The notes beneath the pieces were generated by a model. That model searched no databases. It was not told where the DNA came from and saw only the letters and a list, made by a program, of their open reading frames with translations. Of a stretch of DNA of 8,575 nucleotides, positions 1 through 6,635 are shown piece after piece. The stretch is from Peptococcaceae bacterium (GTDB lineage: Bacteria; Bacillota; DSM-12270; Thermacetogeniales; Thermacetogeniaceae), in NCBI GenBank assembly GCA_003160265.1, contig PLQY01000095.1, positions 5,910 through 14,484 on the forward strand, in the 5' to 3' direction. Each line of letters opens with the position of its first letter. Positions within the stretch are counted from its first letter, which is position 1. Position numbers and translations under genes: made by a program.

Positions 1-31
1 GAGCCTCTAAACCTTCAGGGGCGAGAGGTTC
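1..31 (-). terminator. Terminator hairpin of the T-box leader (window cut)
   Basis: On the minus strand, CCTCT at 28-24 can pair with AGAGG at 8-4, with an inner CCT/AGG pairing around a GA loop. This is where T-box leaders place their intrinsic terminator. The expected U tract would lie beyond base 1, so the call is partial. Confidence 0.5.
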
Positions 32-232
32 CCGCGGTACCACCCTATTCAGGCTGTGACGCAGGCCACAGCACACTCAACGGAATAACGGTCCTCCCGG
101 CCTGACCTACTAACCGCCGTCGCGGATTTGGGCAGGCGCTCGTGGGTGATTTTCCGCTGTTCCCTGGTGCCGGCTCCCACCTGTTCCGGTTCGCTGCAAC
201 CCGGTTCCAGCCTACTCTTCCCACTCATCGTT
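1..232 (-). promoter_or_regulatory. T-box leader, isoleucine specific (upstream of a presumed ileS)
   Basis: Read on the minus strand, 46 to 33 is the 14-base T-box AGGGTGGTACCGCG, the bulge that pairs with the uncharged tRNA acceptor end. Upstream, the strand shows an AGTA-containing stem I start near 215-210 and a specifier region reading GAAAATCACCC. In the usual register the specifier codon is ATC at 150-148, which means isoleucine. Sequence after the T-box (about 31 to 1) can form the competing terminator. In this class of riboswitch, uncharged tRNA stabilises the antiterminator and lets transcription into the synthetase gene proceed. The regulated gene lies outside the window; ileS is inferred from the specifier. 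The T-box motif is certain, the exact 5' limit is not. Confidence 0.93.
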
Positions 233-236
233 TTAA

Positions 237-265
237 ATTATGGCATTGTATCAAGCAATAACCAA
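237..265 (-). promoter_or_regulatory. Second candidate promoter before the T-box
   Basis: On the minus strand TTGGTT (265-260) and CATAAT (242-237) are 17 bp apart. The hexamers are poorer than those of the promoter at 296-325, but transcription from here would begin close to stem I of the T-box, the more usual distance. Confidence 0.35.
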
Positions 266-295
266 CCAGCTTCAGATCAGCATCTTCCATTGACA

Positions 296-325
296 ATTAT
301 AAGGAAAGGCCGACCGGCATGTCAA
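296..325 (-). promoter_or_regulatory. Near-perfect sigma-A promoter for the T-box transcript
   Basis: On the minus strand TTGACA (325-320) and TATAAT (301-296) are both exact consensus hexamers, separated by 18 bp. The TGA inside the -35 box is the stop codon of the BMP lipoprotein gene, so the promoter overlaps the end of the upstream gene. The start would be near 288, about 60 bases before stem I of the T-box. Confidence 0.8.
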
Positions 326-1467
326 GGTGTGGGCCTTGACTTGGCCGTGGCAGGCGGGGACGGCGGAGTTTTGACCCCGGCGACGAACCAGTCCATGGTG
401 AGCAGTTGACTGTCGGTGAGCCGCTGGCCGGCCTTCAATCTGACCACGCCGTGCTGGTCCTTGAGCGGGCCGACAAAGACATCTTTTGTGCCCTGCAACA
501 GTTGCTTTTTCTGACTTTCCACCAGCGCCGCCACGTCTTCCGGCACTATCGGATTGAGGGGCGCCAGATCAACCGTATGGCTGGCCATGTCCCCCCAGAC
601 CTGGCCGCTGCTCCAGGTTCCATCCTGTACTGCCTTGACCGTCGCCGCAAAAATCGGCCCCCAATCCCATCCGGTAGTTACCAGATCATCCAGGGGCGCC
701 TGTTGCAACAGATCGCCGTTGGACCCGATAAAATGGATGGCTCTCTCGGACGCCGGCGGGCGCACCGCAGGGTCGTCCCGCTGCTGCACGATGATGTCTG
801 CTCCGTCCTCGATCAGGCTGGTCACGGCATCCTTTTCATACTGCGTCTCAAGGCGGCTGTAGGTCCAAACCACCTGCACCCTGGCCTTGGGGTTTGCCAT
901 CTGCACGCCCAGCGTGAAAGCGTCAATGTCTCTGATCTCCCCAGGGCCCGGATCCGCTGCCACATAGCCGATCAGGCCTTGTCCGGTCATCTTGCCCGCC
1001 ACCAGGCCGGCCAGATAGCGGGGCTGGTACATCCGTCCTGCATAGACTCCCACGTTGGGCGCCGTCTTGGCTCCCGAGCAGACCATGAACACCGTCTTCG
1101 GATACCGCTTGGCGACCTCAAGCACCGCATCCGAGTAGCTGCTGTCGGTGGCAAAGATCACTCGGTTGCCTTTCTCCGCAAGCTCCGCCAGCATCAACTC
1201 GGCGTCATCGCCCGGGTTTACCGCTTCCACGTAACTGGTTTCCACGTCGGGCAGGAGCTTTTCAAGATACTGCCGTCCCTGATCCTGGGCCTGGGCCCAG
1301 CCCTTGTCATTCACCATACCGATGTAGACAAAGGCCACCTTGAACAGCTTTACTGGCTGGGGTTGGGGGACAGGAGCAGGCGCCGCCTTCTTTTTAGCAC
1401 ATCCGGCCACCGCTATCGTCAAAGTCAGCAGAAGGACAATTCCTATCGCCAACCTGAGTCTGTTCAC
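322..1467 (-). CDS. BMP-family substrate-binding lipoprotein
   Basis: This 381-residue protein has a lipoprotein signal: NRLR, a hydrophobic stretch at about 7-20, then lipobox AVAGC with Cys23. A Pro/Ala-rich linker follows, and the mature domain begins near residue 42 with KVAFVYIG and a DKGWAQAQDQG segment. The later GLIGYVAA and DAFTLGVQ segments match the basic membrane protein family (PnrA/Med-like, PF02608). Members bind nucleosides or purines for ABC importers; the ligand here is not predictable. The start is GTG, preceded by GGGAGG nine bases away and lying 3 nt after the DUF167 stop, so translation is probably coupled. No permease or ATPase gene is adjacent, so the protein may serve a distant transporter or act as a sensor. 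The C-terminal tail is proline-rich. Confidence 0.88.
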   Translation of the reverse strand: MNRLRLAIGIVLLLTLTIAVAGCAKKKAAPAPVPQPQPVKLFKVAFVYIGMVNDKGWAQAQDQGRQYLEKLLPDVETSYVEAVNPGDDAELMLAELAEKGNRVIFATDSSYSDAVLEVAKRYPKTVFMVCSGAKTAPNVGVYAGRMYQPRYLAGLVAGKMTGQGLIGYVAADPGPGEIRDIDAFTLGVQMANPKARVQVVWTYSRLETQYEKDAVTSLIEDGADIIVQQRDDPAVRPPASERAIHFIGSNGDLLQQAPLDDLVTTGWDWGPIFAATVKAVQDGTWSSGQVWGDMASHTVDLAPLNPIVPEDVAALVESQKKQLLQGTKDVFVGPLKDQHGVVRLKAGQRLTDSQLLTMDWFVAGVKTPPSPPATAKSRPTP

Positions 1468-1470
1468 GAT

Positions 1471-1764
1471 CTACGGCCTCCCGCCAACCAAATTCAAGGC
1501 ATCCGCCTCTCCGATCCCTTTGATCTCCAACAGTTTGAGGCATCCTGTCGAACCCCGAATGATTCGTATACTCCCGGGACTGCAGCAGAACACCTCGCTC
1601 AGATACTTCTGCAATAACTTGTTCGCCTCTCCCTTTACAGGAGGAGCAGTCAGCCTCACCCGGAGACAGTCGCCAACAACCCCGGCCACCTCGTTTCTGG
1701 CCGCCCGCGGTTGCACCTTTACCTGAATTCTGATACCGCCTGGAATAGTGCTGATCCAGAACAC
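1471..1764 (-). CDS. DUF167 (YggU-like) protein
   Basis: The predicted product is 97 residues. The core IRIQVKVQPRAARNEVAG, then LRVRLTAPPVKGEANK and a C-terminal IRIIRGSTG segment, is the DUF167/YggU signature (PF02594), a small alpha/beta fold of unknown function. The open frame extends upstream to 1830 but would overlap yggT by 61 bases. I chose GTG at 1764 because it gives the family's usual length, lies five bases after the yggT stop and has a weak AGGT-type ribosome site. DUF167 genes commonly sit beside yggT and proC in bacteria, as here. No catalytic residues can be assigned. Confidence 0.85.
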   Translation of the reverse strand: MFWISTIPGGIRIQVKVQPRAARNEVAGVVGDCLRVRLTAPPVKGEANKLLQKYLSEVFCCSPGSIRIIRGSTGCLKLLEIKGIGEADALNLVGGRP

Positions 1765-1769
1765 GTCAG

Positions 1770-2054
1770 TTACCTGACTACCAAAAAAAGATATTGCAAC
1801 AAGGCGATCACCAGTTGCCCAACCACCCAAACAAAGAGGAAAGCCAAAAGAGGCGAAAAATCGAAGGCCCCGGTCCGCGGCAGGAGGCGGCGAAACAAAC
1901 TCAGCACCGGCTCGGTCACGTCGTAGATAAACCGCAGCACCGGATGGTACGTGCGGAAGCGAAAATATGAAAGGATTACCCTGGCCACGATCAACCAGAT
2001 GTAGATCTCGAAGACTATGGAAACAATGGAGATCACATAACGAGAGACGTTCAA
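1770..2054 (-). CDS. YggT-family membrane protein
   Basis: This is a 94-residue integral membrane protein. Hydrophobic helices lie at about 6-31 and 64-92, separated by an amphipathic segment with TEPVLSLFRRLLP, the conserved TEP...P loop of the YggT family (PF02325). The family is linked to cell division or envelope functions by gene neighbourhood (sepF, proC), but its biochemical role is unsettled. The start is TTG, supported by AGGAAGGG eight bases upstream. That ribosome site overlaps the proC stop codon, so the two genes are probably coupled. The gene is complete. Confidence 0.9.
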   Translation of the reverse strand: MNVSRYVISIVSIVFEIYIWLIVARVILSYFRFRTYHPVLRFIYDVTEPVLSLFRRLLPRTGAFDFSPLLAFLFVWVVGQLVIALLQYLFLVVR

Positions 2055-2070
2055 CAGCCGATCCCTTCCT

Positions 2071-2859
2071 TTACACTGCGAGTTCCGCCGCCCTTTTGGC
2101 CGCTGCCTCCACGGCGCCGATCAGGATGCCCCTGACTCCGTTCTCCTCCAGAACCTGCAAACCGGTGATGGTAGTACCGCCCGGTGAACTCACCCGGTCC
2201 TTCAAAATAGCCGGATGCAGTCCGGTGTCCTGGACCAGCTTGGCTGTGCCCAGCATGGCCTGGCTTGCCAACTCCAGCGCCACCTGTCGCGGCAGCCCCA
2301 GCAAAACACCGCTGTCAGCCAGAGCCTCCAGGATGACCGCCAGAAAGGCCGGGCTGCTTCCGCTCACTCCGGTGGCAGCGTCGATGTTGGCCTCCGGAAG
2401 AGTCACCGCCCTGCCCACTGCGTTGAAACAGGACTCGGCGTCCTCCCGGTCTCGATCACTGGCGTAGGTGCCCAGTGCCAGTGCAGTCATGCCGGCGCCG
2501 ACAATGACCGGAAGGTTTGGCATCGCCCTGATCACCGGAACCCCGGGTGGCAGGTTGGCTTCCAGGAAGGCTATGGTTATCCCAGCCGCCACCGAGATCA
2601 GCAGGCGCTCCGGCGTCATCAGGGAAGCGATCTCCTCCAATATGTCCTTGACCTGTTTGGGTTTGACGGCGCAGATCACCATCTCCGCCGACCCGGCGGC
2701 CTGCCTGTTGTCTTCGGTGGACGCCACCCCCAGTTGTCCGCCAAGAGCGGACAGCACCTGCCGATTGCGGTCGCTGACCATGACGTCCGCCGGCGCCACC
2801 AGGCCGGTGCGCACAAATCCCGTAACTATGGCGCCGCCCATGGCGCCAGCGCCAATCAC
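2071..2859 (-). CDS. proC: Pyrroline-5-carboxylate reductase
   Basis: ProC reduces 1-pyrroline-5-carboxylate to proline with NAD(P)H, the last step of proline synthesis, in the cytoplasm. With the GTG start the protein has 262 residues. The dinucleotide-binding GAGAMG is at 3-8, AVKPKQ at 64-69, RAMPN at 111-115, DAATGVSGSSPAF at 160-172 and the family signature SSPGGTT at 224-230. The first beta-strand before GAGAMG is missing if translation begins at the GTG at 2859. The same frame continues upstream to a stop at 2886-2884 and encodes ITRKRVSV, which would restore it, but its only start-like codon is ATT at 2880. AGGA lies 11 bases before the GTG. The gene is likely the first of the operon proC-yggT-DUF167-BMP. 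Function is secure; the start is not. Confidence 0.93.
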   Translation of the reverse strand: MIGAGAMGGAIVTGFVRTGLVAPADVMVSDRNRQVLSALGGQLGVASTEDNRQAAGSAEMVICAVKPKQVKDILEEIASLMTPERLLISVAAGITIAFLEANLPPGVPVIRAMPNLPVIVGAGMTALALGTYASDRDREDAESCFNAVGRAVTLPEANIDAATGVSGSSPAFLAVILEALADSGVLLGLPRQVALELASQAMLGTAKLVQDTGLHPAILKDRVSSPGGTTITGLQVLEENGVRGILIGAVEAAAKRAAELAV

Positions 2860-2925
2860 GCTAACTCTTTTCCTGGTAATGTTTCAACACCCCCAAACCC
2901 TTGCGTTGCAAGCGTTTCAAAATCG

Positions 2926-2944
2926 TGATCACATTTTGATCACA
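2926..2944 (-). repeat. Tandem 8-bp direct repeat between integrase remnant and proC
   Basis: On the minus strand TGTGATCA occurs twice with an 11-bp period (2944-2937 and 2933-2926). It overlaps the integrase stop codon and lies 67 bases before the proC GTG. It could be an operator or part of an attachment site; neither can be shown here. Confidence 0.4.
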
Positions 2945-3337
2945 GTTTTCTACCATACACCTGTTCGACGGTCTTCACCATCTCTGCTTGCATGCCTGTG
3001 GTAACGTGAGCATACGTTCTCATTATGGTTTCTGGACTGTCACCCAGACGTTCGGCCACAGCATTCACGGAATGACCGTTGCTCAGCAGCATCGTTGCGT
3101 GGGTGTGACACAGCCCGTGGATCGTGATGTATGGAAGGACTGCCTTCCTACAGTATAACTCAAACGAGCGATAAACAGTGATGTATAACACCCGCGCGCC
3201 GATTTTTGTGCAGAAGACAAGGTCTTCAGGATTAAAGCCTTCACCATCTTCTGTCGCCTCTTGCCATCAGGCCCTGGTGGCAGATCGTACCTGAACCAAT
3301 ACGAGTCGCCTCTTTTGTGAATTGTGCTTCCCCGCAC
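2940..3337 (-). pseudogene. Tyrosine recombinase (integrase) with large internal deletion
   Basis: Two pieces of one integrase survive in different frames. The 5' piece starts at GTG 3337 with AGGAGG ten bases upstream and encodes about 30 residues of an arm-type DNA-binding domain (GSTIHKRGDSYWFRYDLPPG, then KRRQK). Near 3240 the sequence jumps to the catalytic C-terminus in another frame (NPEDLVFCTKIG, IHGLCHTHATMLL, RLGDSPETIMRTYAHV). Intact relatives are usually 350-400 residues, so some 250 are missing. The HxxR box reads H-G-L-C, so the catalytic arginine is Cys, although the nucleophilic Tyr in RTYAHV remains. The product cannot be active. It marks an old mobile-element end next to proC. 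Confidence 0.88.
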
Positions 3338-3407
3338 CTTGTCCTATCCTCCTTATTAGCCGGGCGGGATAGTATTACATTCTACCCTGCCCGATGTTTT
3401 CCTGCAA

Positions 3408-3527
3408 TTACAAAGCCTTTGAAACATCATACGGGCTCAAGTTGTAGACATCCTCCCGCCTGATGCGCCACAGGTGTCCGAGGCGCCTTGTCTCCGCCTA
3501 TCCGCTTACAATAAGGGGCAGTGACGG
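3408..3527 (-). pseudogene. Excisionase-like (HTH_17) remnant
   Basis: On the minus strand a frame ending in TAA at 3410-3408 encodes RRLGHLWRIRREDVYNLS and a short tail. This is the typical C-terminal half of small excisionase/MerR-like DNA-binding proteins (xLGxxWRIxREDV). Upstream in the same frame LPLIVSG is followed by TAG (3500-3498), where relatives usually have a Glu codon after SG, so a GAG to TAG nonsense change is plausible. No N-terminus is recognisable further upstream. The position just upstream of the integrase remnant, on the same strand, is the usual xis-int order. Confidence 0.6.
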
Positions 3528-3915
3528 ACGACTCACAGACGTGCTCTATAACGCATCAGTATACCGGGACGCGCATAGAAATCATACGCTCAGATTATAC
3601 TCTTAGTAAAATACACTTGACGCTCATTCTGGTGTGCTGTAAACTTTTTAAGTAAGTCTTTCTCCTTTTAGCCTTCCTTGCATCCCCGAGTTCTGATCAC
3701 TATGTTTCGCCGCGTTCTCTACACTATAAGGACGGGGGCTATCGGCCCTGCGTTGTACCAGGCGCTCTCTTCCAGATTTAACAGTACCTGGTGCATTCAT
3801 TCATGACGGCGCGAGATAATCTTAAAAGCGGGGGGCATCCGGCTTTCAATGGGTGTTGGATACATAACTATGTTAGTACCCCTTAACTCCTGACATAGGG
3901 GGCACAATACTTGTT
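3528..3915. other. Intergenic region, mostly without recognisable genes
   Basis: I see no intact gene on either strand. One inverted repeat, 3755-3765 with 3784-3794 (GTACCAGGCGC / GTACCTGGTGC), can form a stem with an 18-base loop. On the minus strand GAAAGCCGGATGC (3847-3835) recalls a segment found in bacterial group II introns, but no reverse transcriptase remains are visible. The region is probably residue of the decayed element. Confidence 0.4.
3617..3645 (+). promoter_or_regulatory. Candidate sigma-A promoter facing the propeller gene
   Basis: TTGACG (3617-3622) and TAAACT (3640-3645) are 17 bp apart on the plus strand. No gene begins within the next 270 bases, so it may be a relic, or it may produce a long leader for the genes from 3916 onward. 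Confidence 0.3.
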
Positions 3916-4113
3916 ATGCATCGGCGAGGTGAACATTTTGCCCAAGAAAAAGTCTCCCAAGATCGCTCTCTTGAAGTATTGTCAGCCGGCTGTTCTGAAA
4001 AGCAGGAGCCTGAGGCTGGAAACGTTGTGCAGCAGTTTGAGGGGCGGTTTGAAAAAAAGAGGCGGGAAATAAAAGGTGTTAAAAGAGATTATTTTAGGAG
4101 GCGTCTTTCATGA
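3916..4113 (+). CDS. Hypothetical 65-residue protein, stop overlaps next start
   Basis: I do not recognise this product. It is charged, with an RRGEH N-terminus and a basic helix-like C-terminus (FEKKRREIKGVKRDYF), and carries one Cys. The TGA stop overlaps the ATG of the propeller gene in ATGA, a common sign of translational coupling. Against it, the ATG at 3916 has only a distant G-run upstream (13 bases) and no proper ribosome site. A different overlapping frame, 3938-4072, has better initiation signals, so at most one of the two is likely to be real. Confidence 0.35.
   Translation: MHRRGEHFAQEKVSQDRSLEVLSAGCSEKQEPEAGNVVQQFEGRFEKKRREIKGVKRDYFRRRLS
3938..4072 (+). CDS. Alternative hypothetical 44-residue basic protein
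   Basis: TTG at 3938 has GAGGTG six bases upstream, the best ribosome site in this stretch. It opens a 44-residue frame beginning PKKKSPKIALLKYCQPAV and ending LKKRGGK. It is strongly basic (Lys/Arg rich), has two Cys and no acidic cluster. I know no family with this sequence. It ends 37 bases before the propeller start and overlaps the 65-residue frame throughout. It lacks the Glu/Tyr arrangement of the PQQ precursor PqqA, so it should not be called pqqA despite its neighbour. Confidence 0.3.
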   Translation: MPKKKSPKIALLKYCQPAVLKSRSLRLETLCSSLRGGLKKRGGK

Positions 4114-5564
4114 GCTTTGAAGGTTATCCCCCCGAAGTTATACGCTACGCCAGGGATTGGCCATTGCCGCACAAGGACTATGGCAGTACGAGGACAACAT
4201 TCGATTCTGCCATCGGGCTATCCAACGTGGCCAGCCTGGAAATTGCCTGGACTCTGCCAATCAAGGCAAGGGGCAACTTTGGTGCAATGGCTACCAACCC
4301 GCTTATCCTTGGGGACCGGATTTATCTGCAGGACTTGGAGTGCGGAGTTCATTGCATCGATCTCGCCAGCGGCAGGCCTGTCTGGCAGAGGCCTGTCGGA
4401 GTGTCCAACCTTGGCCCTAACGGCGTTGCCGTGGGCTGGGACAAGGTTTTTGCTATCAAGGCGCCTTATGAGGTGGCAGCTTACGACATGAGGACCGGAG
4501 CCGATCTTTGGACGAGGCGGATCTCCGAGCGTGAGACCGAAGGTCTGGATATCCAGGTACTGGCTTACGACGGACTAATTTTTGTTTCCACTGTTCCGGG
4601 AACCGGCCATACAGATTTCTACTCCGGTGGAGTCGCCGGTGTGCTCCATGCATTAGACCAGGATACCGGAAAGGTAATCTGGAAGTTCGACACCGCCGAT
4701 TCTCCGGACATCTGGGGTAACCCCGGGATTAACAGCGGTGGCGGGGCATGGTATCCACCTTCTATAGACACAGAGACGGGCATCATCTACTGGAGCACCG
4801 GGAACCCGGCCCCCTGGCCTGGTACCCCCGAATTCCCCAACGCCTCCAGCCGTCCGGGCCAGAACCTGTATTGCGACTGCGTGCTGGCCATGGATCACCG
4901 CAGCGGCCGCCTGCTCTGGTACAATCAGGTGTTGCCACATGATCTGTTTGATCTTGATATGCAAAACTCGGTTGTTCTATCAGAAGCTGATATTGACGGT
5001 AAAAGACTGCAGATCGTTATTGCTGCAGGCAAGATGGGCTATGTCTATGCCCTCGACCGTCAAACCGGGAAGACGATCTGGTCTACCCCGGTAGGTAGGC
5101 ACCACAATGACGACCTCTTGGAACTGCCGGAAGGTATCACCAGAGTGATGCCGAGCGTGTTGGGCGGTGTGCTGACGCCGATCGGCTGTGCTGAAGGGCA
5201 GGTCTTTATTCCGGTGAACAACCTGGAGGCGGCTTTCACACCAAGCGGGATGGTGCCTGAGAGTCTCGATGTCATGAAAGGTACGGGCGAATTTGCGGCA
5301 TTAGAAATATCCAGCGGCAAGATTCTTTGGCAGCACGATCTGGATTCGCTATGCCTGGGGGCTGCCACCATTGTAAACGATCTGGTCTTCACCTCTACTT
5401 TCAACGGCAAGGTTTACGCCTATAACCGGAGGACAGGAGAGCACGCCTGGACGACGCAGGCGCCGGGTGGGATCAACGGGTGGCCGGCTGTTAACGGCAA
5501 CACGGTTGTTATACCGGTTGGGGTTGGTGAGAACCCGCAGTTGGTTGCCTACCGGCTCAGATAA
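4110..5564 (+). CDS. PQQ-type beta-propeller (quinoprotein dehydrogenase-like) protein
   Basis: This 484-residue protein starts at ATG with AGGAGG eight bases upstream. Seven copies of the A-x-D-x-x-T/S-G-x-x-x-W repeat are visible (near 82, 124, 181, 260, 314, 397 and 437), the docking motif of PQQ-dependent alcohol dehydrogenase propellers. An eighth blade may come from the N-terminus, which has the family's DWPLPHKDYGSTR opening. GGGAW at 210-214, STGNP at 229-233 and PHDLFDLD at 276-283 match the regions holding the Ca-ligand Asn (N232) and the catalytic Asp in methanol/ethanol dehydrogenases. Unlike those enzymes it has no signal peptide, no adjacent Cys-Cys pair and no haem-binding CxxCH. 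Substrate and cofactor are therefore open, and the protein appears cytoplasmic. It may share a transcript with the dioxygenase gene 100 bases downstream. Confidence 0.85.
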   Translation: MSFEGYPPEVIRYARDWPLPHKDYGSTRTTFDSAIGLSNVASLEIAWTLPIKARGNFGAMATNPLILGDRIYLQDLECGVHCIDLASGRPVWQRPVGVSNLGPNGVAVGWDKVFAIKAPYEVAAYDMRTGADLWTRRISERETEGLDIQVLAYDGLIFVSTVPGTGHTDFYSGGVAGVLHALDQDTGKVIWKFDTADSPDIWGNPGINSGGGAWYPPSIDTETGIIYWSTGNPAPWPGTPEFPNASSRPGQNLYCDCVLAMDHRSGRLLWYNQVLPHDLFDLDMQNSVVLSEADIDGKRLQIVIAAGKMGYVYALDRQTGKTIWSTPVGRHHNDDLLELPEGITRVMPSVLGGVLTPIGCAEGQVFIPVNNLEAAFTPSGMVPESLDVMKGTGEFAALEISSGKILWQHDLDSLCLGAATIVNDLVFTSTFNGKVYAYNRRTGEHAWTTQAPGGINGWPAVNGNTVVIPVGVGENPQLVAYRLR

Positions 5565-5664
5565 GTAATCACTCTTCCTTCTGTCATCCGGCCGGCATTG
5601 TCTGACACCAGATCTGTAGCCGTACGCATGAGAAGATAGAGCATTCCCCGGAGGTATGAAGCCT

Positions 5665-6438
5665 ATGCATCAGATGCCCGCCCTATTTATCGGCCACGGA
5701 TCACCAATGAACATCATGTTGAAGAACGACTTTACGGCGGCGCTCTCGGATCTAAGAGAACAACTGCCCAGACCGGAAGCGATCATGGTCGTGTCAGCCC
5801 ACTGGCAGACCAGGGGCACCCACCTCACATACGACAAACATCCCAGAACCATTCATGATTTTTACGGATTCCCTGAAGCGCTGTATGCTTTTGATTATCC
5901 CTGTCCGGGCGCTCCAGACATGGCGGAGCAGGTAAGAGAGTCGGTGACCGGGATCGACATTCAGCTTTCATTGGATTGGGGCCTGGACCATGCTGCCTGG
6001 TTGATCTTTAAGCACATGTACCCGGAAGCGGATATTCCGGTGTTCGAGATGAGCCTTGATATCTTGGGAACACCGGAATACCACTATGCTCTGGGAAAAA
6101 AACTGATTTCACTGAGGGACCGCGGCCTTCTAATCATCGGCAGCGGCAACATCGTGCATAACTTGCGGCTGGCAGACTTCGAGCATATGAACGCCGATCC
6201 TTATGATTGGGCGCTGAAATTTGACGAGACGGTCCAAAAATGCCTTCTGGAGCACAATCATCAATTGCTGATCGATTACAACCACATTGACAATCATTCC
6301 ATGGCCGTTCCCACCAATGACCACTACCTGCCGATGCTCTATGCACTTGCTCTACAGGATGATAATGAGAATGTTGCTCTTATATATGAGGGGATGCAGA
6401 ATGCGTCGGTATCGATGAGGAGTTTTATCATCCGGTGA
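5665..6438 (+). CDS. ygiD: Extradiol dioxygenase, YgiD/DODA family
   Basis: The product belongs to the LigB-type class III extradiol dioxygenases (PF02900), in the group of E. coli YgiD and plant DOPA 4,5-dioxygenase. It has 257 residues, a normal length. Metal and active-site histidines can be placed in GHGSP (H11), SAHW (H46), DHAAW (H109), GSGNIVHNL (H165) and PTNDHYLPMLYAL (H220). These proteins cleave catechols such as DOPA and the metal is Zn or Fe; the natural substrate in an anaerobe is unknown. I chose ATG 5665 because GGAGGT sits nine bases before it, while ATG 5656 directly abuts that site. The gene lies 100 bases after the propeller gene, same strand, without a clear terminator between. 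Confidence 0.92.
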   Translation: MHQMPALFIGHGSPMNIMLKNDFTAALSDLREQLPRPEAIMVVSAHWQTRGTHLTYDKHPRTIHDFYGFPEALYAFDYPCPGAPDMAEQVRESVTGIDIQLSLDWGLDHAAWLIFKHMYPEADIPVFEMSLDILGTPEYHYALGKKLISLRDRGLLIIGSGNIVHNLRLADFEHMNADPYDWALKFDETVQKCLLEHNHQLLIDYNHIDNHSMAVPTNDHYLPMLYALALQDDNENVALIYEGMQNASVSMRSFIIR

Positions 6439-6635
6439 TGACAGGCTTCAGTGCGAAACAATAGAGAGCATGCTGCGCTCCTCGTTATTGACGACGATAT
6501 CGCGAAGATGAGGTGCTGCCAGAGGATATGGAAACACCAATGACCCATGCTTATTGCTAGTCGAGGAGAGATGCATACCATCTCATACAACAAAATGTTA
6601 TCGGTAAAAGAGAATAAGGAAAGGAGGCAAGGGCA

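Noticed and set aside
321..340. GTCAAGG/CCTTGAC hairpin as terminator of the BMP gene
   Set aside because: No T run follows the stem on the minus strand, and one arm is the -35 box of a consensus promoter.
406..1617. 403-residue open frame on the plus strand
   Set aside because: It is antisense to the BMP and DUF167 genes, has no family resemblance and no ribosome site; the minus-strand genes explain the openness.
2926..2944. CRP-like TGTGA sites
   Set aside because: The two TGTGATCA copies are direct repeats with an 11-bp period, not the spaced inverted TGTGA-N6-TCACA arrangement.
2215..3004. Long plus-strand frames across proC
   Set aside because: They mirror proC codon structure and show no recognisable protein features.
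3528..3915. tRNA gene or CRISPR array in the long intergenic region
   Set aside because: No cloverleaf pattern and no regularly spaced repeats were found on either strand.
6472..6510. LLVIDDDIAKM peptide resembling a response-regulator start
   Set aside because: Only about a dozen residues match, no start or continuation is present, and it is followed soon by a stop; likely chance.
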